NCBI GenBank assembly: GCA_964423615.1 | Contig: CAYRFQ010000027.1 | Span: 28,462 to 92,461 of the forward strand | DNA: 64,000 nt | From: CAYRFQ01 sp964423615 | Lineage (GTDB): Bacteria; Planctomycetota; Planctomycetia; Gemmatales; Gemmataceae | Reading direction: 5' to 3' | Shown here: positions 54,858 to 63,482 of the stretch, piece after piece | Layout of the letters: each line of letters opens with the position of its first letter | How positions within the stretch are numbered: position 1 is the first letter of the stretch | Notes under the pieces: generated by a model | The model's input: the letters and a program-made list of their open reading frames with translations, nothing else | Databases searched by the model: none | What the model was told of the DNA's origin: nothing | Translations under genes and position numbers: made by a program

Positions 54858-55161
54858 AAGCCAATTCTCTTGCTTGGGGGTGTGATCAAAGTCTGGCGAA
54901 AGCGCGGGGAGGTTTATGGAGCAGGGCTTTGGCCCCACTTTTGTTATCATCGGATTCTTATAATGATAACCGAAACCGGCTTGGAGGGCACGCGTAGAAA
55001 GTCGAAATCTCTGATCTGCTGGTCCGGTATCGTCCGATCCCTCTCGATTCAATTCCCCTTGACAGTTCTGTCCAAGTCTGGCAAAACACCTGCCCCAACT
55101 AAGTGTTCTCAGAAGATTCGCAAAGCTCCTGTTCCGTGTTGTTCGGGTGGGATTACAGCCA
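54858..55161. promoter_or_regulatory. Divergent intergenic region with inverted repeat
   Basis: About 300 bases between divergent genes. GTTATCAT (54943-54950) and ATGATAAC (54963-54970) form an 8-bp inverted repeat with a 12-base AT-rich spacer, a possible operator. No gene is supported. Confidence 0.4.
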
Positions 55162-57819
55162 ATGAGTACAACGACCATCCAAAACCCGGCCTGGTTATCA
55201 CCAACGTCACACCAACGTTGGAGCGCAGACCAGTTATGGCAGATCCCGTCATTTCTGGTTGGTTTGGTTGCTCTAGTTCTGGTGGGATGGAATGATGTCT
55301 CTCGCCAGGGTCAACAACTCCTGCGACTCGAGCGAGGCTTCCAAACCATCCGGGCCGCTTTCGATAATCCCGAGGCCGATTGGGTGAAAGTGACAGGGCT
55401 TGCCAAACAGACACTTGAGCAAGCCCAGGAGTATCCATCTCGCATTGGCGAAGCTCATCTGTTGTTGGCTGCCTCGCTCACGGAATGGGCGGAGAGTTCC
55501 AATCCGGAAGAGTCCGAACACGGACTTCAACTTGGGACTAATCACCAAAAGACCGCATCTTCGAACTCGCATAAGAATCTCACGGCTGGTCAACAGTCAG
55601 ACCCAGGAAAGTGGAGAACGTTGTCCAACCAAATACGAGCCCATTTGGAGCAAGCCGAAGCGAATGGTGTTCCCAATCGAGACAAGCCGTGGCTGGCCTA
55701 CTTGCTTGGCAAAAGTTTCTACACGAGCGGCGAGGACCTCCAACAAACCATCGACTATTTGACATGGGGGCTTCCGAAGGGAACGGACAATCCGGCTCGA
55801 GGGTATGGGATGTTGGTGCAATGTTACTTGAAGAGAACGCCACCCGACCGCGTGGCCGCGCTCAAGGCCAATGCCGAACAAATCCGACAAACTCAGGACG
55901 ACAGACAACTTTGGCCAGCCCGAGTACTCCGAGCTAAGTTACTCATTCACGAGAAACAAGATGACGAGGCAATGAAGGTCCTTGGGCAGGTCATTCAGGC
56001 AAGTGCGGCGAAACCTTTGCGGCTGCAAGCCCGCTATTTACTGGCCAAACTCTGCGTCAAGAAAGGGCTTTGGGCGAAAGCCGCTCCCCTTTGGGAAGAG
56101 CTGGCCAAAACTCCGCAGATTGTCGAAGGCGGTCGGAGACGCATTTATTACATCCTTGGTCAGTGTTACTACAATTCACCTTCGGCTGAAACCCGAGAAA
56201 CGGGGACCAAGGCTCTTGTGGCTTGGGAACAGGCCCGGGCTTTGGGAGGCGAGGAGGGGCTTGCGGCTTCATTTCTTTTGGCGGAACTGCGGTTGTATCA
56301 ACCCACCAGGGATTTCGCGAAAGCCGTGGCCGAGATCCAAGGGGCCTTGGTGGATATCAACAATCCCAGCGAATATAAGAATTCGCTGATGCCACTGAAA
56401 AAGGCACAAGGCCTTATCGAATTAGCCATCCGCGTCATGCGGGACAACGAGGCGTATGAGATGGCAGCCCACCTGGCTCAAGTGTACAAAAAGATCAGTC
56501 CGGCTGGGAAAGCCGAAGTCGATTTTGCCGAAATCAGTGTGGCCTGGGCGGACAAACTCGAACAAGCTTCCACAGCTAAACCAGTGTCCAAGACCGAAGC
56601 CGAAGAAATCAAGATCCAAGCCAAGCTGTTGCGGGAGCAAGCCGCTGCCGCGTTCAAGGAGGCAGCCTCTTTGGATTCGAATAAGAGCCAACACCAGTTG
56701 CTTTGGGGGACCATCCAGTCTTATCAAAAGGCCAACATGTCCCGGCAAGCGATCTTCAGCCTCAAGCAATATCTGAAACTGCCCCTCTCGGAAGTTCGTC
56801 TGGCGGAAGGATGGTACACGCTCGCCGAAGCCCATCGAAGCCTGGATGAGCCAAACGAAGCCATGAAGGCCTATTTGGAGTGTCTCAAGTTGGATCAAGC
56901 GGCCAGAGAGAAACGGCAGGCTCTCGAGGACAAGGGCGAACGAAGTCCGACGCTCGACACCGTTATTGATACGCTCGGCTTGTATGCATCACAATCGCGT
57001 TTACAATTGGGCATCCTCGAAAAAAACAGAGAGAATTTTGAGGTCGCGCAGGACTACTTCCTTCGGAACCTACAGGCGTCGGCAGACATCCATAACGAAG
57101 CGACGGAAGCCTCACACTACCAGCTTGCTTTTCTTCTTTACGAACAGACCAAAAGGTACGATTTGTCGGTCGAGTACCTTCGCAAAGCTGTCCTTTATTA
57201 TCCTGGGAACGAGAAAGCGTTGCTGGCTCATTACCGCTTGGGGGATTGTTACCGCAAGCTGGCTGCCAAACTACCCACGCCACTATTGGAAGAACACCAA
57301 GTTCCAATCGAGCGCAAAGATGTTGAGGAAAAACGACGGGAGTGGTTTCGAAGAGCGGAAAAGGAATTCGTGACGCTTCGAAACGGCTTACGAAACAAAG
57401 AGCGGGATTCGTTCGAAGAGGGACTATATCGGAAGGCGTCGTTTGCGATTGCTGACGTTCGGGCGGAATCGGGCGATGTCCCACTGGCCTTGTGGTATTA
57501 CGAGGAGTTGGCCAAAGAATTTTCCGGCCAAGTCGAGGAACTTGCAGCCTGTTATTTTTACTACAAACGCGGATGGCTTTTACCCACCAAAGACAAACCA
57601 CACGCGGCCCGAATACTGCGGAAACTCTTGGCCCAAGCCGACGTGACATTTGCGAAAATACCTGATGCTCAACTGCAAGATCATAATGGGGAGTCGACCA
57701 GGGAGAGCTGGCAACGTTGGCTGAAAAAAGCACGCAACAAGGCTGCAGGATCGGCTGACCAGTTGTGGCCGAACCCCACGCAAATGCGTCAGCATTCGGT
57801 TGCGTCACCACGGCGATAA
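55162..57819 (+). CDS. TPR-repeat protein with N-terminal membrane anchor
   Basis: An 885-residue protein. The ATG at 55162 is chosen over an upstream GTG at 55147. One transmembrane segment lies near residues 28-48 (IPSFLVGLVALVLVGW), with the rest predicted outside the cytoplasm. The remainder is helical with TPR-type units throughout, e.g. ILGQCYYNSPSAETRETG, LAEAHRSLDEPNEAMKAYLE and FLLYEQTKRYDLSVEYLRKA. Such repeats are protein-protein interaction scaffolds. No catalytic domain was found. It stands alone, divergent from the DUF1549/DUF1553 gene and convergent with the next. Function unknown. Confidence 0.85.
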   Translation: MSTTTIQNPAWLSPTSHQRWSADQLWQIPSFLVGLVALVLVGWNDVSRQGQQLLRLERGFQTIRAAFDNPEADWVKVTGLAKQTLEQAQEYPSRIGEAHLLLAASLTEWAESSNPEESEHGLQLGTNHQKTASSNSHKNLTAGQQSDPGKWRTLSNQIRAHLEQAEANGVPNRDKPWLAYLLGKSFYTSGEDLQQTIDYLTWGLPKGTDNPARGYGMLVQCYLKRTPPDRVAALKANAEQIRQTQDDRQLWPARVLRAKLLIHEKQDDEAMKVLGQVIQASAAKPLRLQARYLLAKLCVKKGLWAKAAPLWEELAKTPQIVEGGRRRIYYILGQCYYNSPSAETRETGTKALVAWEQARALGGEEGLAASFLLAELRLYQPTRDFAKAVAEIQGALVDINNPSEYKNSLMPLKKAQGLIELAIRVMRDNEAYEMAAHLAQVYKKISPAGKAEVDFAEISVAWADKLEQASTAKPVSKTEAEEIKIQAKLLREQAAAAFKEAASLDSNKSQHQLLWGTIQSYQKANMSRQAIFSLKQYLKLPLSEVRLAEGWYTLAEAHRSLDEPNEAMKAYLECLKLDQAAREKRQALEDKGERSPTLDTVIDTLGLYASQSRLQLGILEKNRENFEVAQDYFLRNLQASADIHNEATEASHYQLAFLLYEQTKRYDLSVEYLRKAVLYYPGNEKALLAHYRLGDCYRKLAAKLPTPLLEEHQVPIERKDVEEKRREWFRRAEKEFVTLRNGLRNKERDSFEEGLYRKASFAIADVRAESGDVPLALWYYEELAKEFSGQVEELAACYFYYKRGWLLPTKDKPHAARILRKLLAQADVTFAKIPDAQLQDHNGESTRESWQRWLKKARNKAAGSADQLWPNPTQMRQHSVASPRR

Positions 57820-58058
57820 GTCCAATTTCCGTGCGAGAAGGTTCAAGGAGCTTTCCTGGATAATCCGTTTCACCCTCGATGTCTTTCGGCTTACTGGGCG
57901 AAAGATAGGTGCCAACAATTCGGCTCGTTACAGTTACTCCGGACCGGACATGGACGCTTCTTTTCGGTTCGCTCGGTCAGGAAATCCAGTAGCTGATGGG
58001 CAGACTCGTGAGATACTCGAAACTGCCGAATTCGGAAGATCGTGAGCCCTTTTCCCTT

Positions 58059-59114
58059 TTATCGACCTTTTCTCTCCCCATTTGAGTCGTCTTGCTTTCC
58101 CGAGTCATTACCTCGCTGGTAGATCGGCAGGTATCGATATTCAACGGTGAGGGCAAGAACGCACATCGATGTGGCGTAGACGGGGCCGTAATAGTTCCGC
58201 CCATTGAGCCAGGCTCCGTTATTATTTTGATTCGCGAAGAGAAGCTTGTGCAGTCGTGGACGAAAGTAGGTCCAGTAGTTGCCGCCGAGTTGGAACGTTG
58301 CTTGAGAACTGTAATAGAAGTTGTAGAAAGCGTACGGCTGGTTCCAATTGGGAGGATTTCGCAAAAGCAGCGAGCCAGCCCTAAGCGACTCCTCGGCATG
58401 GTGTTTGTGACACAGTTCGAGGCAGAGTATGCCAGTCCCAGTGCATGGGATCGTGTGACGTCGGTCGTTCGGACGATAACTAAATCCACCACTAGAAGTT
58501 TTGCTTCGCAGGATGTAATCAATGGCCATTTTGATTCGCTCAGCGGGGACGTCGCATCCGAGATTTTTCGCCGAACGCAGTGCGAGGAGTTGCCATCCAG
58601 TGACACTCATGTCGGAGTCGCTGCCGGTGATTTGGTAACGCCAGCCACCTTTAGGTTCTCCGTATTTCCTCTGGGCTCGCAAGATCAACTTGACGGCTTT
58701 TTCGAGTGCCATTTTCACTTTCGGCTGTAATTTTTTGTCGACCATTCCGCTGACCTCGGCCAGCATCAACGTACTGATGCCGTGCTGGTACATCTCGTGT
58801 CCGGTGGTTGCTAACAGGCCATCGCGTCTTTGTATTTTCAACACCCAACGGACTCCTTTTTCGATAACTTCGCCGTAGGGTCCTTCTCCAGGAACGTGGC
58901 CTGCTGAGAGGAAGGCCATCACCGCCAAAGAAGTTGCTGCTGGGTGCTTGGGAAGATTTAGCTTCCAGGATCCGTCCGACTGTTGGACTCGGGCGAGAAA
59001 CGCCAGAGCTTTATCCACGCGTTTTTCGAGTTCATCGGGTTTACTTCGAGTTTGTGCCGGAGCAAAGTTCACGAAGAGAACGAACACGAACGTAGAGAAG
59101 CCAAGACGTAGCAT
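58059..59114 (-). CDS. Secreted prenyltransferase/squalene-oxidase repeat protein
   Basis: A 351-residue protein. The ATG at 59112-59114 opens a signal peptide (LGFSTFVFVLFVNFAPAQ). Repeats of the alpha-toroid type follow: LAFLARVQQSDGSWKL, GVRWVLKIQRRDG, KYGEPKGGWRYQITGS and ILRSKTSSGGFSYRPND, each with the QxxxGSW/GGW pattern. Planctomycetes have many exported proteins of this family with no known substrate; the catalytic DxDD of squalene cyclases was not seen. A short charged tail ends the protein. Convergent with the TPR gene. Confidence 0.85.
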   Translation of the reverse strand: MLRLGFSTFVFVLFVNFAPAQTRSKPDELEKRVDKALAFLARVQQSDGSWKLNLPKHPAATSLAVMAFLSAGHVPGEGPYGEVIEKGVRWVLKIQRRDGLLATTGHEMYQHGISTLMLAEVSGMVDKKLQPKVKMALEKAVKLILRAQRKYGEPKGGWRYQITGSDSDMSVTGWQLLALRSAKNLGCDVPAERIKMAIDYILRSKTSSGGFSYRPNDRRHTIPCTGTGILCLELCHKHHAEESLRAGSLLLRNPPNWNQPYAFYNFYYSSQATFQLGGNYWTYFRPRLHKLLFANQNNNGAWLNGRNYYGPVYATSMCVLALTVEYRYLPIYQRGNDSGKQDDSNGERKGR

Positions 59115-59243
59115 GACAAGACTCGCCGATAAAATGGGGAACGCGTGGTAAGAGCGATCACTTTCTGTTTTTGTAGGGCGTGACGAGTCGACTATGCAGC
59201 ACACCCTACGCTATTTCCGACCCGAGAACGTCAGCCAGACGAA

Positions 59244-59723
59244 CTAGTAACGGTAGAACCGAGGGGTGTAGTAGCTTGGCGTTCGGATGTTTGGTGTGAC
59301 GTACGTCTGTGTGTTGGAGTAAAGTTGAGATCGGAAGACGCCACTGCGATAGAACGTTGTGCTTTGTTGGACTACGCCAGGAGTGGGTGAGATGTAGACT
59401 CGTCGAGGTTCGTAAAACGAATAGCTTGGTGTAACGACTGTCGTGGCCGGGATGACAATGGGTGGAGGGGTGACGACCACAGGTGGTTGATTAACGACAA
59501 TCGGCGCCGTGGATTGAGCTATTGGAGTCCGGTAGTACGTTTGGGTCGAAGGCGAGTAGCGAAGGGCGGTTGGGCCGGAATAGACTGGTCGAAAACGACG
59601 GCTTTTATGGGAATGTTTTCCTCGGTAGATAGGTTGTGCTTCACCAGTTGTTGTGATGAAGGTACTGAGACCAACGACCACAGTTAGCGCAAAACCTAGA
59701 CGAACTTGAGCCCAGTTGTTCAT
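59244..59723 (-). CDS. Small secreted Pro/Thr/Tyr-rich protein
   Basis: A 159-residue protein. The signal peptide (LGFALTVVVGLSTFITTTGEAQ) starts at ATG 59721-59723 with AAAAGGAA upstream. The mature part is low-complexity with runs of Pro, Val, Thr, Ser and Tyr (VVNQPPVVVTPPPIVIPATT and a Tyr-rich C-terminus). No domain was recognised. It could be a surface or wall-linked structural protein. Downstream it is followed by the prenyltransferase-repeat gene on the same strand, 130 bp away. Confidence 0.65.
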   Translation of the reverse strand: MNNWAQVRLGFALTVVVGLSTFITTTGEAQPIYRGKHSHKSRRFRPVYSGPTALRYSPSTQTYYRTPIAQSTAPIVVNQPPVVVTPPPIVIPATTVVTPSYSFYEPRRVYISPTPGVVQQSTTFYRSGVFRSQLYSNTQTYVTPNIRTPSYYTPRFYRY

Positions 59724-59828
59724 GGGAGTTCCTTTTCTTGCAAAGTTGTAATGATTCTAATTTATTATTGTCTGCAAGTGGAACTGAAAATGCAAGGAAC
59801 GTCGTTTAAAGTCGACCTGGCAATACCC

Positions 59829-59839
59829 CCGACTGTCGG
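59829..59839. repeat. CCGACTGTCGG palindrome core
   Basis: This 11-base palindrome lies between two - strand genes and matches the core of the element at 21188-21213. It may be chance; the match is short. Confidence 0.3.
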
Positions 59840-59905
59840 CAAAACAAGAAATTTATGCAGCATCTCCAGTCGGAAGTCGCCTCGCAAAACTCATCGAAGT
59901 TTTTC

Positions 59906-60157
59906 TCAGTAAGTTGCTTCGATGTATTGGACTTCAGGGATAAGGCGTCGGAGTTCCTGTTCTAGGCCCATGATGATCGTCATGATCGTGCTGGGACATC
60001 CTGTGCAGATGTTCCGGAGTCGAATGCGTACGATACCTTCGTCGGCATCCAAGACTTCGATCCCGCTATCGTTAAGTTCCAACGCGGGTCCCACTTCACT
60101 AGCGAGGACCTCTGTCACACGGTCTTTCAGAGCCATTTGACCTGAAGATTCTGACAA
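59906..60157 (-). CDS. Nfu/NifU C-terminal type Fe-S scaffold protein
   Basis: An 83-residue single-domain Nfu protein. The body has VTEVLASEVGPALELNDSGI, VRIRLRNICTGCPST and TIMTIIMGLEQELRRLIPEV. The CxxC in CTGCPS binds a bridging [4Fe-4S] cluster for delivery to target proteins. The start is placed at TTG 60155-60157 because an excellent AAGGAGG lies 7 bases upstream; the alternative ATG at 60134-60136 has no such site. Its cluster clients in the window could include the POR ferredoxin domain, although the gene is far from it. Confidence 0.9.
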   Translation of the reverse strand: MSESSGQMALKDRVTEVLASEVGPALELNDSGIEVLDADEGIVRIRLRNICTGCPSTIMTIIMGLEQELRRLIPEVQYIEATY

Positions 60158-60398
60158 ATTGACACCTCCTTGGGACAATGTTGTCCGAGAGAACGTAATA
60201 GACTCAGCCGAATCCTATATTTAGGCAAAGTCAGTGGCTTTGACAAGAGGGCTTAGAAGAAGAAATGATAGGGAAACAAGACGTTTCCACAAAGCTTTTT
60301 AATAACGAATACAAACCAACACCATGTAAGACCACGTGTGATCGGAGACCAAACGGTTTTGTTTTCCAGAGACGGGATGTGAGGGTGATCGCAATGTG

Positions 60399-60728
60399 TC
60401 ACTGAATCTCGATAGTGAAATTGTCTCCTCGGCAAGTTACTGACCTATTAGAAAGTTCCGACTGATTCTCCAACCAATCGAGGATTTCCTCGGTCTCAAT
60501 TTTACTCAAATTGTCCAAGCGCTGACCGCTTAATTGCGGAGGATACTTTTCCAATTCAGGATATCGATCTGTCGAAGCAGGTAAACCAGCCTGTTGAGAT
60601 TTCTCAGGCGACCAACGCTTGAGTGCTGGTGTTGCTGTGTTGGCTGCAAGGAATTTTCGAATGCAATAAGGTAAAAGAAGACAACCCACGGCTACAACAC
60701 ACACCCAAACCAACAAAAATTTTTCCAT
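60399..60728 (-). CDS. Small membrane-anchored hypothetical protein
   Basis: A 109-residue protein. ATG 60726-60728 begins MEKFLLVWVCVVAVGCLLLP, one hydrophobic helix near residues 3-22, followed by a polar stretch with PELEKYPPQLSGQRLDNL and EEILDWLENQ. The end is polar (TCRGDNFTIEIQ). No family recognised. Likely a single-pass inner-membrane protein, topology unclear. Confidence 0.5.
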   Translation of the reverse strand: MEKFLLVWVCVVAVGCLLLPYCIRKFLAANTATPALKRWSPEKSQQAGLPASTDRYPELEKYPPQLSGQRLDNLSKIETEEILDWLENQSELSNRSVTCRGDNFTIEIQ

Positions 60729-60954
60729 AGGATACGACTCCGTGCTCGGCGTGTTGAGGTAGGACAATCGATTTTTTTGATTTTAGCGCTTGTACGACAA
60801 CACTCTGGCGAATTCGAAGGAAAATACCAAAGAACCTCTACAAACTAGAAGTAGGGGGCTGTTTATAACGAATATTTTGGTTTTATGCCCTCCCAATCTT
60901 ATCGAGATTTTTGTCATTCCGAGGCCAACCAGAATGGCTTTTGAGTAATCTCTA

Positions 60955-61338
60955 CTATTTTTTTTCTCTTTCTCGAAATTGGCAGCCCATCGCGTCGATC
61001 AGTCTCGAGGCGATTTGATCGGCTTGGTGGCGGAGTTGTTTCGGAGCTGGATGTACGCGCAAAATCTCCTTTGTGGATGTGTGTCCACCGGGTTCCCATT
61101 CCCTGTCTTGGCGTTCATGGTAGTAGTAATGAACATGCTCGGTGTCCAGAAGGAACGTCACGTGAAAAGCTGTCATTTCGCAGATCGATATCCCGAGAGC
61201 GGGATGGGTTCGAGTGCTCCAAGGATAAATCGAAAGATACGCTGCGGAAGGTAAATCATATCCGCGGTCGCATTGCCAATAGTGCTCGGACTTGGGTTTG
61301 AACTTTAACTCGCGTAATTCGCTCTCCCATAACCACAT
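60955..61338 (-). CDS. Hypothetical soluble protein (Trp/His/Tyr-rich)
   Basis: A 127-residue protein. The ATG at 61336-61338 follows a strong AAGGAGG only 2 bases away, an unusually short spacing. The sequence starts MWLWESELRELKFKPKSEHY and contains AYLSIYPWSTRTHPALGI, EMTAFHVTFLLDTEHVHYYY and a C-terminal helix HQADQIASRLIDAMG. The aromatic and charged composition and lack of a signal suggest a folded cytoplasmic protein. No family recognised. It lies just downstream of the Gfo/Idh/MocA gene on the same strand. Confidence 0.6.
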   Translation of the reverse strand: MWLWESELRELKFKPKSEHYWQCDRGYDLPSAAYLSIYPWSTRTHPALGISICEMTAFHVTFLLDTEHVHYYYHERQDREWEPGGHTSTKEILRVHPAPKQLRHQADQIASRLIDAMGCQFREREKK

Positions 61339-61430
61339 ATCCTCCTTCTCTTTTGGTGGGGGTGACAGGGAAGGGGAAGCAGAAAGAGGAAGGCAGGCAA
61401 GTTCTTCCTTCCTCAATCAACGCTCCTCCT

Positions 61431-62720
61431 TTACTTTCGGCTAACTTCGACGCCTTGGGTAGTGACATAATATTTGGCCATCATGTTCGGCTTTTCCCAA
61501 GCCGGAATCGATTTTGGATCACCGAGGTATTCCAGAAACTTGTTGGTAACTTCGGCGAAGTGAGCTTCGTGGCCAACTCGATATTGTTCGGGTATGATGA
61601 TTTTCCAACGTTTCTCTTCCTTGGAAGCAGCCACGCCAGGGAACCGTCCTTGCAACGATTCGACCTTTGCAGGCAGAGCCGCATCAACTTCTTTGTCCAT
61701 CCCATCCTGGGCAACGACGTAGAGTTCGGGAATGAATTTTTCTTCCTTACCTTGTCGAATTTCGATGTTGGATTTCGTCCCTCTCACAATGGCCAAGTGC
61801 TTATCGCCGCCTTCGGTAGCTTCGTAATCCCACAGCACGTCCAACTTCGTATGGATTCCTCGGACGGTGTAGGTCACGGCCGTGTTACAAAAATACTCGA
61901 ACTTAGCGTCCTTGATGTGCTCGGAGACGAAGGAGGGAAAATCGGGTTCTCCGGTGACTCTTTCGAACTCGGCCTGGGTCATGATGGTAGGCCACCGTTT
62001 CGCTGAGAGTATCTCGACTTCGTTGTAATGGTCAATTGGTTGCTTGGGGAAAAGTAACCACATGACCAGATCGACGAGATGCGTTCCCACATCAGCCAAC
62101 CCTTCGCCTTGGCGATGAATATCAAAGTACCAGTCTGGTCGTCGCAAAGGCGCTCCGGCGACCTCCTTCATCAGGTAATGCACGCTCTCCATATAGACAC
62201 CGGGCTTGTCCGGTGATCCCGGTACAATCTCACCGAAGACTTCCGGCGAATTGACGAATTCTTGCTGGAGCATCGAGGTGATTTCGTAGCGTTCGGTCAT
62301 GATGTCGTAAATGATGAGTCCTTTCTCTTCCGCGGTGTCGAGAGCTTTTTGGAGCTTCGGCAAGTCCTCGGCCACGAGGATCCAAGGCTTGTCGGCTAAC
62401 ACGTTGATGCCCAACTCGACGGCTTGAAGGATGTAATCGATCTTGACACGATTTCGTCCAGAAAGCACGACGACGTTTCCTGGCTTTTCCTGACCAAATC
62501 GGGTAAGGAAGTCCGGGGTCGCGTGGACCTCGAGGTTCCAGGACGTTGGTTTTTCGGCCCGAGTGTTGAAGCCCACGATGCGGTTGATGTGGAGCGTCAA
62601 GTCGGTCGTCAGAGGGGCGTAGACGTGGACCGTGGGATCGACTTGCGAATACATAGCTTTTTGCACGAGGGCCGCATGGAAGTGTGCGGGATCAAGAGTG
62701 ATCAGTCGGACGTCGCTCAT
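61431..62720 (-). CDS. Gfo/Idh/MocA-family oxidoreductase with C-terminal oxidoreductase domain
   Basis: A 429-residue protein. The N-terminal Rossmann-type domain opens LITLDPAHFHAALVQKAM, with the conserved lysine in LADKPW (near residue 130). The C-terminal half resembles the putative-oxidoreductase C-terminal domain (GEGLADVGTHLVDLVMWLLF; VRGIHTKLDVLWDYEA). Members oxidise or reduce sugars or related compounds with NAD(P). The usual glycine-rich GxGxxG is not obvious, so cofactor binding is uncertain. An AAAGAGAA site precedes the ATG. The cellular location looks cytoplasmic: no signal peptide is visible. Confidence 0.85.
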   Translation of the reverse strand: MSDVRLITLDPAHFHAALVQKAMYSQVDPTVHVYAPLTTDLTLHINRIVGFNTRAEKPTSWNLEVHATPDFLTRFGQEKPGNVVVLSGRNRVKIDYILQAVELGINVLADKPWILVAEDLPKLQKALDTAEEKGLIIYDIMTERYEITSMLQQEFVNSPEVFGEIVPGSPDKPGVYMESVHYLMKEVAGAPLRRPDWYFDIHRQGEGLADVGTHLVDLVMWLLFPKQPIDHYNEVEILSAKRWPTIMTQAEFERVTGEPDFPSFVSEHIKDAKFEYFCNTAVTYTVRGIHTKLDVLWDYEATEGGDKHLAIVRGTKSNIEIRQGKEEKFIPELYVVAQDGMDKEVDAALPAKVESLQGRFPGVAASKEEKRWKIIIPEQYRVGHEAHFAEVTNKFLEYLGDPKSIPAWEKPNMMAKYYVTTQGVEVSRK

Positions 62721-63482
62721 GGTTCGTTTCTCTTTGCGGTGAGGAATCGTTTTTGCCGAGGCAAGAGGTTCTTTGACGGCAAACTACAGACTTTCCCTGC
62801 CATTTCAAGAGAGCCAAATGCCGCGCTGAATTTTCGTCTTTGGAGTCTTCCCGAAGCCCAGATTGGAGCTTGCGGTGGCCAAAGACCGAGTCGGGTGTCG
62901 TAGCGAATGAGTGTGTCTTTTTGAGCCAGGAACGGTTCGCTGGGGACAGACAATTGTTCCGGAAGCGATAGTGTAGTTGGAGTCGAAGAGGCTGGGACGA
63001 TGGGTTGTGGGAAATCGGCGAAATTCTGTCGAGGGTCTGGAGTTGATTGAGAACTGGGCGACTGATGAAACGGTCGTTGATGGCCTTTGGCAAAAAAACG
63101 CTCAAGTAGTTCGCCATTCTGTCCGGCCTACGATGAGCTTGGCCTTGGGCCAAAAACAAGCCTTGAATGAATTCGACGTCGCGAGCAAAAAGCGAATAGC
63201 CTCATCTCTCCACTGGCTCGTCAGCAGCATTGATACCGGCGAAGGTCTCAATCGTGTGCAAACATTCGAGACGTTTTCGGACGTGCAACTAATGCAGCCT
63301 TGCCGAGTTTGCTTATCGAAGGTCTAGGCCAACCATGGGCGCGGTAATGACGATGGCCATCGACGGTACTGTGATCAAGAGTTGCGGAGGATTGGCTCCC
63401 AGAAACCTCCTCAGACGAAAAAGGCCCACGAGGGATATCTTCGTGGGCCATTTCTCTTTAGCTCGATCGTTCGCGATTGGGC
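62721..63482. other. Long intergenic region without supported gene
   Basis: About 760 bases. Frames at 62692-63159 (-) and 62977-63327 (+) are long but resemble no family and overlap each other on opposite strands. A terminator for the DUF1501 gene occupies 63423-63449. It may include a lost gene. Confidence 0.4.
63423..63449 (-). terminator. Rho-independent terminator of the right-edge DUF1501 gene
   Basis: A perfect 9-bp stem GGCCCACGA (63423-63431) / TCGTGGGCC (63441-63449) with a 9-base loop. On the - strand it is followed by TTTTT, 34 bp after the stop codon of the gene it ends. Confidence 0.88.

Noticed and set aside
62692..63327. Two long frames on opposite strands in the gap between the oxidoreductase and DUF1501 genes
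   Set aside because: They overlap each other, neither resembles a known family nor has a convincing start, and one overlaps the start of a real gene.
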